Assembly (NCBI GenBank): GCA_900322175.1
Contig: ONYZ01000008.1
Span: forward strand, 1 to 64,000
DNA from: an uncultured Prevotella sp.
GTDB taxonomy: Bacteria; Bacteroidota; Bacteroidia; Bacteroidales; Bacteroidaceae
Reading direction: 5' to 3'
Length of the DNA stretch: 64,000 bases
The notes under the pieces were generated by a model that saw only the letters and a program-made list of their open reading frames with translations, ran no database searches and was not told the origin of the DNA. Below, in pieces: positions 18,104-27,051 of this stretch; within the stretch, counting starts at the first letter, position 1, and every line of letters starts with the position of its first letter. The translations under genes and the position numbers were made by a program.

Positions 18104-19552
18104 ATGATTACATTTACAATGATTTTGCAGCTCTGCATCGTACTTGGTGCGCTGTGGGTAGGCTCTCGTTATGGCAGTTTGGCCTTAGGAGCAATTTCGG
18201 GTATCGGTCTGGCGATACTGGTATTTGGATTCGGTTTAAAACCTGGCACACCGCCAACCGACGTTATTTACATTATAATAGCAGCCGTAACGTGTGCTGG
18301 TATTATGCAAGCATCTGGCGGTATGGACTGGTTGATACAGATAGCCGAAAAAATGCTGCGTAAACATCCAGATCACATTACATTCTTTGCACCGCTGTGT
18401 ACATTCTTCTTGACTGTGCTTGTAGGAACGGGTCATGTAGTTTACACGCTGATGCCTATCATCTGCGATATTGCGCTGAAGAAAGGTATTCGTCCTGAGC
18501 GCCCATGTGGTGTAGCTTCGATTGCATCGCAGGTTGGTATCACATGTTCGCCTATCGCAGCTGCCGTTGTGGCTTTTGTTACTATTTCTAATGCAAACCA
18601 CTTCGACATCACTATTCCACGAGTGCTCATGGTGAGCATCCCAGCATGTGTATGCGGACTGATGGCTGCTGCAGCAGCTTCATATCATCGTGGTCTCGAC
18701 CTCGACAAGGATCCTGAGTTCCAGAAGAAGATTGCCGACCCCGTTCAGCGCGAATACATCTATGGTTCTAACGCCACTACTCTCGACAAGAAGATTCCAC
18801 AGTCGGCAAAGAATGCCGTATTTATCTTCTTGGGTGCACTTGCCGTAATCGTAATGTTTGCTGCCCTACCCGACTTGTTGCCTTCCTACTCTACCATCAA
18901 GGCTGTTAAGGGAGCAGGCGATTTGGCCGTTGCCGGAGGCGGAACCATCTCGGCTGCAGCTCTGGCTAAGGCAGGAGTTGTTGTCGAAGGATTTACTGAG
19001 AAGAGCATGGTAGGCCTGAAGATGAACCTCGTCATCCAGATAGTAATGATTTCAGCTGCTGCACTGATGATTATCTTCTGTAAGGCTCAGCCTAAGAAAG
19101 CTGTTGCAGGCCCTGTTTGGCAGTCAGGTATGGTGGCTGTGGTAGCTATCTATGGTATTGCATGGTTGGCCGATACTTATTTCTCAAACTACATGAACGA
19201 GATGCAGTCTATGCTAGCCGACATCGTTAAGGAGTATCCTTGGAGTATTGCCATCGTATTCTTCCTGGTTTCTGTGCTTATCAACTCTCAGGGCGCTGTT
19301 GTTGTAGCTATGTTGCCATTGGCTTATAAGCTGGGCATCGACGGACCAGTGCTGCTTGGTGTACTGCCAGCCGTCTACGGTTATTTCTTTATCCCTAACT
19401 ATCCTTCGGATATCGCCACGGTTAACTTCGACCGTTCTGGTACCACAGTGATTGGTAAATACCTGTTGAACCACTCATTTATGATGCCTGGACTCATCAG
19501 CGTAATTACCTCAACGATAGTAGCTTATCTGCTTACAACAATATTCTACTAA
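18104..19552 (+). CDS. dcuB: Anaerobic C4-dicarboxylate transporter (DcuA/DcuB family)
   Basis: This inner-membrane antiporter family exchanges fumarate, malate or aspartate for succinate during anaerobic fumarate respiration, which suits a succinate-producing Bacteroidales. About 482 aa, with 10-12 hydrophobic segments and the conserved block LVGTGHVVYTLMPIICDIA. ATG 18104 is preferred over TTG 18098 because AAAGG lies at 18093-18096. Whether it is DcuA or DcuB cannot be decided from the sequence alone. It is monocistronic, with a terminator directly after. Confidence 0.92.
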   Translation: MITFTMILQLCIVLGALWVGSRYGSLALGAISGIGLAILVFGFGLKPGTPPTDVIYIIIAAVTCAGIMQASGGMDWLIQIAEKMLRKHPDHITFFAPLCTFFLTVLVGTGHVVYTLMPIICDIALKKGIRPERPCGVASIASQVGITCSPIAAAVVAFVTISNANHFDITIPRVLMVSIPACVCGLMAAAAASYHRGLDLDKDPEFQKKIADPVQREYIYGSNATTLDKKIPQSAKNAVFIFLGALAVIVMFAALPDLLPSYSTIKAVKGAGDLAVAGGGTISAAALAKAGVVVEGFTEKSMVGLKMNLVIQIVMISAAALMIIFCKAQPKKAVAGPVWQSGMVAVVAIYGIAWLADTYFSNYMNEMQSMLADIVKEYPWSIAIVFFLVSVLINSQGAVVVAMLPLAYKLGIDGPVLLGVLPAVYGYFFIPNYPSDIATVNFDRSGTTVIGKYLLNHSFMMPGLISVITSTIVAYLLTTIFY

Positions 19553-19569
19553 ACACACAACAAATAAGA

Positions 19570-19610
19570 AACCCCACCAAGTTTAACAGCTTGGCGGGGT
19601 TTTATTTTTG
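19570..19610. terminator. Intrinsic terminator between dcu and phosphohexomutase genes
   Basis: The stem AACCCCACCAAG (19570-19581) pairs with CTTGGCGGGGTT (19590-19601) with one G-U pair, followed by TTTATTTTT. It lies between convergent genes and may serve both. Confidence 0.85.
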
Positions 19611-19619
19611 CTTATAATC

Positions 19620-21365
19620 TTAGAGATTCAAGCTCTTCTTGATAGCCTCGATGCGCTCCTCAGCTTTCTTCAGGCTAGCCTCATAGTCGGCAGCACCCTT
19701 GAAGTCGGCATCCTTAATCTCGCAGTAGAACTTGATCTTCGGCTCGGTACCTGAAGGACGAACAGAGATCTTAGTGCCATCTGCACAGAACCACTGCAGC
19801 ACATTAGCTGTTGTCGGCATGTTCAGTTTCTCTACACTGCCGTCAGCCTTCTTGCCTTCGAGGGTCTGATAGTCCTTCCACAGTACGATAGGCTCACCAC
19901 CCAACTCCTTCGGAGGATTAGCACGGAAGTCAACCATCATCTGCTTGATCTCATCAGCGCCAGTCTTACCTGGCTTCACCACGTTGATAGTACTCTCCTT
20001 CGAGAAGCCGTACTCAGCGTAGATGTTCATCAGCAGGTCATAGAGGGTCATGCCGTTGTCCTTAGCCCATGCTGCAATCTCACAGATCAAGCAGATTGAT
20101 GCTGGAGAATCCTTATCGCGAACCTTATCAAATGGCAGGAATCCGAAGCTTTCCTCACCACCACCGATGTACTTTTTCACGCCCTCAGAGATACGAATCT
20201 CATTAGCAATCCACTTGAAGCCAGTATAGCAGTCGCGTAGCTCTACGCCATTCTTCTTGGCGATCTCAGCAATCTCCTCGGTAGTTACGATAGTCTTAAC
20301 CAGGAACTCGTTGCCCTTGAGCTGTCCAAGCTTCTTCTTGTTGGCAATGATATACCATGAGAACATCATGCAAGTCTGGTTTCCATTCAGGATTTCCCAT
20401 TCGCCCTTCGGGTTGCGGCATACGATAGCCAAGCGGTCGGCATCAGGGTCAGAAGCGATTACCAGGTCAGCATTCAGGCGTGTACCAAGCTTCATACCCA
20501 GTGTCATAGCCTCGGCATTCTCAGGGTTAGGACTAACTACCGTTGGGAAGTTTCCATCGATAACCATCTGCTCAGGAACTACATGGATATTCTGGAATCC
20601 CCATGAGCGCAGAGCCTCAGGAATAATTACACGACCTGTTCCGTGCATTGGGCTATATACGATGTTAAGATCCTTCTGACGCAGGATAACATCCTGATCT
20701 ACCATTGCCTCCTTAACAGCCTGCAGGTAATCCCAATCCATCTCGCCACCAATGATATCGATGAGTTCCTTGTTACCCTCGAACTTTACATCCTCAATCT
20801 TTACCTTGTTCACCTCGTCGATGATACCCTTATCGTGTGGTGCAAGTACCTGAGCACCATCATCCCAATATGCCTTGTAGCCATTGTACTCGCGTGGGTT
20901 GTGAGATGCTGTAACATTGACACCAGCCTGACAGCCCAGCTGACGGATAGCGAACGAAATCTCAGGTGTAGGACGAAGACTTTCAAAGAGATAAACCTTG
21001 ATGCCATTAGCCGAGAAAATATCAGCAACAGTCTCAGCAAACATACGACCATTGTTACGGCAATCGTGACCTACTACCACTGAACTCTGCTTACCAGGGA
21101 AAGCCTTCAGAATATAGTTGGCAAAACCCTGTGTAGCCATACCAACGATGTACTTGTTCATACGGTTGGTACCTGCGCCCATAATACCGCGCAGACCTCC
21201 TGTACCAAACTCCAAATTCTGATAGAAAGCATCAATCAGTGCTGTCTTGTCAGCGTTGTCAAGCATAGCCTGAACTTCCTTACGTGTCTCCTCATCAAAG
21301 GCTGGAGAGAGCCATTCTTTAGCCCGTGCCTCGCACTGAGCAATCAGTTGAGCATTGTCTACCAT
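19620..21365 (-). CDS. Phospho-sugar mutase (phosphoglucomutase/phosphomannomutase)
   Basis: This cytosolic alpha-D-phosphohexomutase interconverts hexose 1- and 6-phosphates. At 581 aa it has all four active-site loops: phosphoserine loop VNVTASHNPREYNGY, metal loop ASDPDADRLAI, sugar-binding loop GGGEESFG, and phosphate-binding loop VRPSGTEPKIKFY. It is the larger class (about 580 aa) usual in Bacteroidetes and Firmicutes. Whether glucose or mannose is preferred cannot be told. Confidence 0.93.
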   Translation of the reverse strand: MVDNAQLIAQCEARAKEWLSPAFDEETRKEVQAMLDNADKTALIDAFYQNLEFGTGGLRGIMGAGTNRMNKYIVGMATQGFANYILKAFPGKQSSVVVGHDCRNNGRMFAETVADIFSANGIKVYLFESLRPTPEISFAIRQLGCQAGVNVTASHNPREYNGYKAYWDDGAQVLAPHDKGIIDEVNKVKIEDVKFEGNKELIDIIGGEMDWDYLQAVKEAMVDQDVILRQKDLNIVYSPMHGTGRVIIPEALRSWGFQNIHVVPEQMVIDGNFPTVVSPNPENAEAMTLGMKLGTRLNADLVIASDPDADRLAIVCRNPKGEWEILNGNQTCMMFSWYIIANKKKLGQLKGNEFLVKTIVTTEEIAEIAKKNGVELRDCYTGFKWIANEIRISEGVKKYIGGGEESFGFLPFDKVRDKDSPASICLICEIAAWAKDNGMTLYDLLMNIYAEYGFSKESTINVVKPGKTGADEIKQMMVDFRANPPKELGGEPIVLWKDYQTLEGKKADGSVEKLNMPTTANVLQWFCADGTKISVRPSGTEPKIKFYCEIKDADFKGAADYEASLKKAEERIEAIKKSLNL

Positions 21366-21411
21366 AATCTTTCTGTTTTATTTCTTTAGATTGTTAATAA
21401 ATTCGATTTTA

Positions 21412-21419
21412 CAAAGATA
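21412..21419 (-). promoter_or_regulatory. -7 element of the phospho-sugar mutase gene
   Basis: The minus strand reads TATCTTTG 46 bp before the ATG at 21365. A TTTG lies about 22 bp further upstream. Confidence 0.5.
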
Positions 21420-21434
21420 AGAAAAAATAAAGAA

Positions 21435-21486
21435 GAATAGGCAAAAAGCCTTTTCAATTTATAAAATCTTAACTTTTCGCCTATTC
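21435..21486 (-). terminator. Probable hairpin terminator after the TPR gene
   Basis: GAATAGGCAAAAAG (21435-21448) and CTTTTCGCCTATTC (21473-21486) form a 14-bp stem with one G-U pair and a 24-nt loop just after the TPR gene stop. The T run is weak. Confidence 0.45.
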
Positions 21487-21506
21487 CAATTTCAACTTTG
21501 TCAACC

Positions 21507-22691
21507 TTACTTCCTGAGTATTTTGTCTATTTCATCAAACTGTTTCCCCATGTTAAGATTGAAATAGATCCGATACAATGCAGGTGCCCATTTGTCTATT
21601 TCGTCAGGAGCCATCTCGCGATATTTCTCCATATAAGGACGGGCCTTCTCATACATCTTATTAATCTGTTTCTTGTATTTACGAGAGTCCATACGCTGGG
21701 CAATATTCAAGCATGCCAAACCACCATTATAATAGACATCAGCCAAGTTGGGATTCAACTCTATCAACTGGTCGCTGAATTTAAGGCATTCTCCATACTT
21801 CTTGAGATTAAGCATTACTGTCGATTTGGCAAACAGATACAACTCATTCAGAGTATCAGTCTTAAGCGCCTCGTTAGCCACGCTATCGGCCATCAGATAA
21901 TCTCCTCTACGGGTATAATTGTCCATCAGTCTTGGGAAGAAATAATTAGACTCAGGATATTTCTTAAATCCCTGCCAGAGTGTGGCGGTATACATTGAGT
22001 CGTCTTCAAGTTTCTCCCAAGCTTCAGCCATATACTGCAGTGTATACTCCAGTTTCTGTTCATCGCGCTGGGCTGTTGCTGCATGACGCAGAACCAGCAC
22101 GGGATCATTCAGCCGATATCCACAGTATGTTGCCCAGTAGGCCACCTCACCCATCTTGGGATCCTTATACATAAAATCGTAGTCAGAAAATAACGGCTGT
22201 CGGTCGCAATCAAGATACATCTCAAAAAAACTGAAAGCCGTTTTAAAGTCACCCTTCTTAAGATGATGAGCACCACCGTAATAGATGTTTGGACGATACC
22301 CAGACATTTTTGCCGCATTGGCCTTACGATATTCTGGGTTAGTTTTTCCATTCTTATTCGGTTTAGCATCAATCGAGTCGAGTCGCTCAGCTACCATAAA
22401 CATCCGTTTGGCCAAATCAAAGAATTTTGTAGTATCTACTTGCTGCTTAATATACATCTTCTCGTTAATAGCCAGATACTGTTTTTCCACAGCTTGCAAC
22501 CAGATATCGTATATACGGGTGTTATCTTCATTTGCCTTATCTTTCAGCAAGTCGGTCATCAATTTCTCGGCCTGCTCAATATTTTTTCCACTTTTCAAAA
22601 TTGTCTTTGCTTCGCCAATCTGCTTTTTCTGAGCACAACATACTGCGCTCAGTATCAGTCCGCCGATTGTAAATATCAGAGTCTTATTCAT
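21507..22691 (-). CDS. TPR-repeat protein, secreted
   Basis: This 394-aa protein has an N-terminal signal peptide (LIFTIGGLILSAVCCA). The Cys pair at its end could instead be a lipobox. The remainder is helical with tetratricopeptide-like repeats, visible around residues 140-200 (HHLKKGDFKTAFSFFEMYLD) and 270-330 (YLMADSVANEALKTDTLNEL and ADVYYNGGLACLNIAQRM). Such proteins act as scaffolds in the periplasm; no specific role can be assigned. It is transcribed alone from a promoter near 22740. Confidence 0.75.
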   Translation of the reverse strand: MNKTLIFTIGGLILSAVCCAQKKQIGEAKTILKSGKNIEQAEKLMTDLLKDKANEDNTRIYDIWLQAVEKQYLAINEKMYIKQQVDTTKFFDLAKRMFMVAERLDSIDAKPNKNGKTNPEYRKANAAKMSGYRPNIYYGGAHHLKKGDFKTAFSFFEMYLDCDRQPLFSDYDFMYKDPKMGEVAYWATYCGYRLNDPVLVLRHAATAQRDEQKLEYTLQYMAEAWEKLEDDSMYTATLWQGFKKYPESNYFFPRLMDNYTRRGDYLMADSVANEALKTDTLNELYLFAKSTVMLNLKKYGECLKFSDQLIELNPNLADVYYNGGLACLNIAQRMDSRKYKKQINKMYEKARPYMEKYREMAPDEIDKWAPALYRIYFNLNMGKQFDEIDKILRK

Positions 22692-22736
22692 CCAGTTTAC
22701 ACCTTATTATATTATATATTATAGCATAAGCGGCTG

Positions 22737-22744
22737 CAAAGTTA
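22737..22744 (-). promoter_or_regulatory. -7 element of the TPR gene
   Basis: The minus strand reads TAACTTTG 46 bp before the start at 22691, and a TTTG lies about 22 bp upstream. It sits back to back with the promoter of the next gene. Confidence 0.5.
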
Positions 22745-22762
22745 CAAAAAAACCGCTAAAAA

Positions 22763-22794
22763 TTTGCAAACTACAGATTTTTTTATTAATTTTG
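22763..22794 (+). promoter_or_regulatory. Promoter of the 163-aa membrane-anchored protein gene
   Basis: TTTG (22763-22766) and TAATTTTG (22787-22794) are 20 bp apart, 31 bp before ATG 22826. Confidence 0.7.
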
Positions 22795-22825
22795 CAACCA
22801 TATAATCAACTTTTGCCAAGGAATC

Positions 22826-23317
22826 ATGAAAAAAAAGTATTTACTTTGGGGTTATGCAGTAATTGCAATCTGCATCATAGTTATATTAAGTGGTATTACA
22901 GTTTCTTCATTTTTAGGAATGAAAGGAGCCCGAAATCACATGGCCAATCCTGAAAACCGAAGAGCCATTTACGACAATTCAGCCAAGGTAACTCGAGACA
23001 CAGGACTTGAGTTTCCCGAATTCCGTATTCAAGAACATAAACCTGGCGAATACCTGAAAGGCAATGTATTCCGCGATACACTTGTAGTATACTTCTATAA
23101 AGGCATACCTGACAAGGTTTATCGTTCGTTCGAGGAGAAAGCCAAGACTATTGAGCTGGAAAAAGACACTGCCAAAAGTGTTGAGATGGATAGTCTGAAC
23201 TACCATTATCAGGACTTCTACGTAGGCGGATTTGCATGCTATATCGGTGTTCACATCAACAAGGACTCACAATACGGCGAAATTATTTACGGCAACTGGA
23301 AACCAGCTAAAGAATAA
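22826..23317 (+). CDS. Hypothetical membrane-anchored protein
   Basis: I do not recognise this 163-aa protein. It starts with a basic segment and one hydrophobic helix (LLWGYAVIAICIIVILSGI, residues about 6-27), which is either a signal anchor or an uncleaved signal peptide. The remaining 135 residues are predicted to lie outside the cytoplasm and have mixed alpha/beta composition with aromatic residues at the end (YGEIIYGNWKP). It has its own consensus promoter and lies before the tRNA gene, so it is expressed independently. Confidence 0.7.
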   Translation: MKKKYLLWGYAVIAICIIVILSGITVSSFLGMKGARNHMANPENRRAIYDNSAKVTRDTGLEFPEFRIQEHKPGEYLKGNVFRDTLVVYFYKGIPDKVYRSFEEKAKTIELEKDTAKSVEMDSLNYHYQDFYVGGFACYIGVHINKDSQYGEIIYGNWKPAKE

Positions 23318-23343
23318 TTCTTTGCAAAGATTTCGCTGAAAAG

Positions 23344-23375
23344 TTTGGCAGTTTCAGAAAAAATGACTACCTTTG
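23344..23375 (+). promoter_or_regulatory. tRNA-Arg promoter
   Basis: TTTG (23344-23347) and TACCTTTG (23368-23375) have a 20-bp spacer, 37 bp before the tRNA. Confidence 0.75.
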
Positions 23376-23412
23376 CAGCCGATTTCTTGAAAGAGAGATC
23401 AAAACCAAGGCT

Positions 23413-23486
23413 GGTTCGGTAGCTCAGCTGGATAGAGCAACTGCCTTCTAAGCAGTAGGTCTTGGGTTCGAGCCCCAACCGAATCA
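23413..23486 (+). tRNA. tRNA-Arg (anticodon TCT)
   Basis: This is a 74-nt cloverleaf. The acceptor GGTTCGG pairs with CCGAATC, and the D arm is GCTCAGCTGGATAGAGC. The anticodon stem ACTGC/GCAGT holds the loop CTTCTAA (anticodon TCT, reading AGA), and the T arm is TTGGG-TTCGAGC-CCCAA. The discriminator is A and no CCA is encoded. It marks the left edge of the accessory island. I saw no second copy of its 3' end further right that would prove a tRNA attachment site. Confidence 0.95.
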
Positions 23487-23494
23487 CAAAAAAT

Positions 23495-23531
23495 AATCGG
23501 CAAGTAATTGATTAACAATTATTTGCCGATT
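23495..23531 (+). terminator. Terminator after tRNA-Arg
   Basis: The stem AATCGGCAAGTAATTG (23495-23510) pairs with CAATTATTTGCCGATT (23516-23531) with one G-U pair, followed by an AT-rich tail. Confidence 0.75.
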
Positions 23532-23556
23532 TATATTATCTCTCAAGATGAGAGAT

Positions 23557-23968
23557 TTATAACTTACCAGATTGTGCGTCTTGGCGACAGAGCTCCCACC
23601 CTCGCAGCATGGCGAAGTAGTCTAATGACTCCGTTCCGTTTTCTTGGATGGCCATTGCGATGCCAAGGGCTATCCAGCGCGATGGCTGTTCCGAAGGAAT
23701 GCCCAGAGGCTCATCAGGGTCGATACCGGTAAGGCGACTGACGTTCTCCACATACGCCTTAGAGTTGTTCTCATTGGGTGGTGCCCAGCGACGGATGATA
23801 GTGCGAATGGTGTACAATCGATACTTGTGATAGTACGTGCGGGTGAGCATGTAGAACGCAGCACGCCACCCCCACTCTAACGATTTAAACTGTACAAAGG
23901 CGCGGTCTGTCTGTGCCTCTATTACGAATTCCTCGTGGTGTCATACCTTTCAAATTTATTCCTGTCAT
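23557..23968 (-). pseudogene. Phage P5-like (RGIRNNNP) protein gene with internal deletion
   Basis: The intact downstream frame reads TDRAFVQFKSLEWGWRAAFYM, then YYHKYRLYTIRTIIRRWAPP and ENVSRLTGIDPDEPLGIPSE. This is the C-terminal part of the phage 'structural protein P5'-like family. An ATG at 23968 starts MTGINLKGMTPRGIRN in another frame, which is the family N-terminus up to the RGIRNNNP motif, but it shifts and stops. The NNPLNI-type segment between the two parts (about 20 codons) is missing. I infer an internal deletion with loss of frame. The start codon lies within the TGTCATA-octamer repeat. Intact relatives accompany DUF3987 genes in Bacteroidales. Confidence 0.65.
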
Positions 23969-23994
23969 AAGTGGGTAACTGGGTAAGTGGGGAC
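23963..23994 (+). repeat. TGTCATA plus three octamers, left copy
   Basis: TGTCATA (23963-23969), one base, then GTGGGTAA, CTGGGTAA and GTGGGGAC in strict 8-bp register. The same architecture occurs inverted at 39966-39997 and direct at 40178-40209. It lies between the 3' end of the DUF3987 gene and the P5-like gene. Confidence 0.8.
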
Positions 23995-24037
23995 TCGGCT
24001 CTGCCGCTTATTCGAGCGAAGCGAGTCTTAAGAAGTC

Positions 24038-26659
24038 TTAGGGCAGTTCCTGCAGAACCTTCCTATAGACACCGTACTTTACCCTTTCAATCAACTGATC
24101 CTGCTGGAGCCTTGCGATGGCACGCTGGGCAGCAGACTGAGAGACACCGAAACCGTCCATGAACTGCTGGGTTTTGAATTCATCGGGCAGTTTGCGGAAA
24201 CATTCTTCGTAGCGGCCTGTGCGGCGACGCTGTACGAACTCCTTGTTCTGGTCGGCAAAGTAGTTGAACGCCATCTCGCCAAAGAAGAACTGCTGGCACT
24301 TGTACTGGATTTCCATTGCCAGGCGGCAAAGCCGCTTGTCGGTGTCATCCATCGTCAGCGTCTTATACTCCTGCCACTCGTCCCAATGGCGCATCAGAAT
24401 GAAGGGCAAAGAAACGCCGATGCCGTAGTACGGGATTCGCTTCAGCAACGTTCTATCCGCTTTATCGCCGTTGAACTCAGCAATCTCCAAGTGGCTTGAC
24501 TGCCAGTCGTAGGTCTCGTCGTTCAAGGGTTCGATGGGGATTTCTCCCTCAACCTTGTCCAGCCGATAAGCCCAAGTACGGAGTGCCTCATTGGAGTTTG
24601 GATCAACCTTCTGATGCCGCTGTGCCATACCCTTGTCTGGCAAAGGAATCACGGCAAGACGTGTACTCATGCCAGTACCGAAATTTCGCTGATTTACCTT
24701 GCGGTGCAAAGCATACGGCGTGCCGGTGTAGATAAAATTCCAGAACACATTAAACATACCTGTGATGCTCTCTTGGTTAGCATACATCTGACCGTCCTCC
24801 TCATTATGAAAAGCTTTCAATTCGAGGATTTCGCGGTCCTTCCAGTCGCCGCCCTTGTTGTTCTTGGTGACGTTATCCAACTCAGCATCAAACGAAAACA
24901 TGTGCAGGTTCATCGGGTGTCCCTGAATGTTTTCTACAGCAGCCTGCATGTGGCGGATAAACTCACCCGTAGCCGTTCGGGCTGGGTGAACACGGATGCC
25001 CACCACAGGGCGTTTCAACGCCTCGCCCTTCTGGGCTTTCGTCGAAGTAGTTCGTTCCGTCCTGCCGTCTTTGTAGCGGTTCACCGCATCTATCAGACAC
25101 TGATCGGCCTGAATCATCGGGTCGGCAATCTTCTTGTAGAACTTCTCCACAATATTCTTACCGGCACCCGGATCACCGATGATGAACACGCAGTAGTTCA
25201 GTCTTCTGACAATCTCCGGCTCATACCAGAAATGGTAATAAGCCCTCGTCATCAACGTCCCAAACAAAGCTGCAGAAGAAAAAAGAATCGCAGGCAACTT
25301 GTGAGGGTGAGCATTCAGAAATAGCTCCTTCATACAAGGATAGTACTGAGCCATTTCCTGCAACTCTTCTGCCCACTTATCTAACGGCATTGCCGCATAG
25401 ATATCATCGGCAGCACCAGTAGAAACAGACGTTTTCTGCTCCAAGGCACCCACTTTTTCAAGAGCCTCACGAAGCTTATCAGGCTTCCTCTCGTTATAGC
25501 GCCAGCCCATAACAGAACTGACGGTTCCGGCCACGTCCTCGCCCTCTGCTGCAAGGTCTTGCACCCAAGTCAAAGACATTACCACCTCAGTAATCTTCTT
25601 CGGGTTCTTACCAATTAGATACCGCAAGTGGCTTGCCAACTCCGTCAGCGTGTTATGGCGATTCTTATCCAGATTCACGCCGTCCAACCAAGCCTCGATA
25701 ATCTTGGCGTATGGTACACCATTATACATCAGAGACTCAGCATTCCGCACGTTTCCTCCATCGCCTCCTGATACACACTGTTGGTTTTCTCCAGCACCTT
25801 GTACGGAGGATAGATTACCACCAGCAGCACTACTCGGAGCAAAGTCAAGAGTAGGCTGAGACTTACCAGCATGATAGCTGTCATTGTACTTTTTACCAAA
25901 TTCTTCGTTTTCATACGTAAACAGTTTTTCTTCGTTAATTAAAATGATGTCCTCGCGAGTAGTCAGAAACGCACCTCTTGAAGCGTCTTTACAGGCTTCA
26001 TCGGGATTCAGACCCAACTTTGCAGAAAAGTCCTTTTGATTGTCAATAAGGTTCCCGACGGCAACGTCGGCCATAAAGACAACTTTCAAACCATGCCCAG
26101 ACGGGGTGATATAAACAAGGAGAATCCTTGCCTTATCTTCATCCGACAGCTTAGCATATGCATCTTCCCATATTTCCCGCAGGCCCTTCTCCCCTTGGGG
26201 GAGATTGAGAGGGGTTACATGGTCGAAGTCAATCACACACAAACCGTTCAATCGACACGCCGCCTGCTTTCTCCAACAACCCAACTTTCCACTCGCCGAA
26301 GCGGTTTCGATATAGGTTGCAATAAAGATGATAAACGGCAGACCCTTCTTCAGGTTGTCGCAATACGCCTGAAGCTTCTTTTCAATGGTGAGTGCCTTAA
26401 AGACCTCTCCCTTCGTTTTCCCTCCAGCCGCTTTTTTCCTACTCGCTTCCTGTCCTTGGCAGAACTTGATGAAATTCTCGTCGTTGGCCCATTGTGCCAA
26501 TAGTTCCGAATCTCCTTCTAAAATGGAGGGCAGTGCCTCCCTGAGCTTACGATGTTCTTTTGTAAGCCACTTGGTTTGTGCACTGTCCACCAAATTATTG
26601 AAGATTGCAGCAGTTACTATTGCTGTGGGCAAATCGAATCGCTGTTGATTACAAAACAT
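24038..26659 (-). CDS. BT4734-like primase domain plus DUF3987 helicase-like protein
   Basis: This 873-aa cytosolic protein has an N-terminal BT4734/VirE-N-like domain, related to primase-polymerase folds (residues about 30-260; NGLCVIDFDHVTPLN and YITPSGHGLKVVF, then DEACKDASRGAFL). A DUF3987 region follows with a P-loop near residue 495 (VFIIGDPGAGKNIVEKF); Asn replaces the usual Ser/Thr after Lys. The C-terminus has a winged-helix-like end (GFGVSQSAAQRAIARLQQDQ). The family is common on Bacteroidales mobile DNA and probably acts in replication initiation, but this is not established. It is the last intact gene of a leftward operon with three small upstream partners. Confidence 0.85.
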   Translation of the reverse strand: MFCNQQRFDLPTAIVTAAIFNNLVDSAQTKWLTKEHRKLREALPSILEGDSELLAQWANDENFIKFCQGQEASRKKAAGGKTKGEVFKALTIEKKLQAYCDNLKKGLPFIIFIATYIETASASGKLGCWRKQAACRLNGLCVIDFDHVTPLNLPQGEKGLREIWEDAYAKLSDEDKARILLVYITPSGHGLKVVFMADVAVGNLIDNQKDFSAKLGLNPDEACKDASRGAFLTTREDIILINEEKLFTYENEEFGKKYNDSYHAGKSQPTLDFAPSSAAGGNLSSVQGAGENQQCVSGGDGGNVRNAESLMYNGVPYAKIIEAWLDGVNLDKNRHNTLTELASHLRYLIGKNPKKITEVVMSLTWVQDLAAEGEDVAGTVSSVMGWRYNERKPDKLREALEKVGALEQKTSVSTGAADDIYAAMPLDKWAEELQEMAQYYPCMKELFLNAHPHKLPAILFSSAALFGTLMTRAYYHFWYEPEIVRRLNYCVFIIGDPGAGKNIVEKFYKKIADPMIQADQCLIDAVNRYKDGRTERTTSTKAQKGEALKRPVVGIRVHPARTATGEFIRHMQAAVENIQGHPMNLHMFSFDAELDNVTKNNKGGDWKDREILELKAFHNEEDGQMYANQESITGMFNVFWNFIYTGTPYALHRKVNQRNFGTGMSTRLAVIPLPDKGMAQRHQKVDPNSNEALRTWAYRLDKVEGEIPIEPLNDETYDWQSSHLEIAEFNGDKADRTLLKRIPYYGIGVSLPFILMRHWDEWQEYKTLTMDDTDKRLCRLAMEIQYKCQQFFFGEMAFNYFADQNKEFVQRRRTGRYEECFRKLPDEFKTQQFMDGFGVSQSAAQRAIARLQQDQLIERVKYGVYRKVLQELP

Positions 26660-26696
26660 TTGTCAATCTCGCTTGTTAATGAGTACAGCTCTCTCC

Positions 26697-27050
26697 TTAC
26701 TTCCAACAATCCTTTCGTCTCTTGCCTTCCTTTGCCGCAAAACAAACCTTCAGGTTGTCCTTGTTCACAAGGAACTCACCGTCTGGCAGTTCAGGCTTCT
26801 CAATCTGAATGTCCTTTGTCAGCTTATCCAACTCCTTTCGGAAATAGGCCGCCTTGTCTGGCACATCCTCAGGACATTTCAGTTCCACACACGTCAGCGG
26901 GTTCTTACCCGAGGTAATATACCGCTTACTCTTACCCACCTTCTTCACGTCTTTCTGACTGGGCTCGCCCTGAGCCTGTGGGTCAACCTCAATCGAACCA
27001 TCATCATAGATGCGGGTGTTCGACTTAAAAGACTTCTGCAGCTTCTTCAT
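26697..27050 (-). CDS. Hypothetical protein, DUF3987 operon
   Basis: I do not recognise this 117-aa, strongly basic and soluble protein. It starts KKLQKSFKSNTRIYDDGSIE and has two Cys in the C-terminal half (NPLTCVELKCPEDV) plus FAAKEGKRRKDCW at the end. It lies 37 nt before the BT4734-DUF3987 gene and 1 nt after the gene upstream, so it is clearly part of that operon. Its charge would fit a nucleic-acid-binding accessory protein, which is inference only. Confidence 0.65.
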   Translation of the reverse strand: MKKLQKSFKSNTRIYDDGSIEVDPQAQGEPSQKDVKKVGKSKRYITSGKNPLTCVELKCPEDVPDKAAYFRKELDKLTKDIQIEKPELPDGEFLVNKDNLKVCFAAKEGKRRKDCWK

Positions 27051-27051
27051 A

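Noticed and set aside
23413..23486. tRNA-Arg 3' end as a proven attachment site of the island
   Set aside because: No second copy of the tRNA 3' sequence was found to the right in this window, so site-specific integration into the tRNA is not supported directly.
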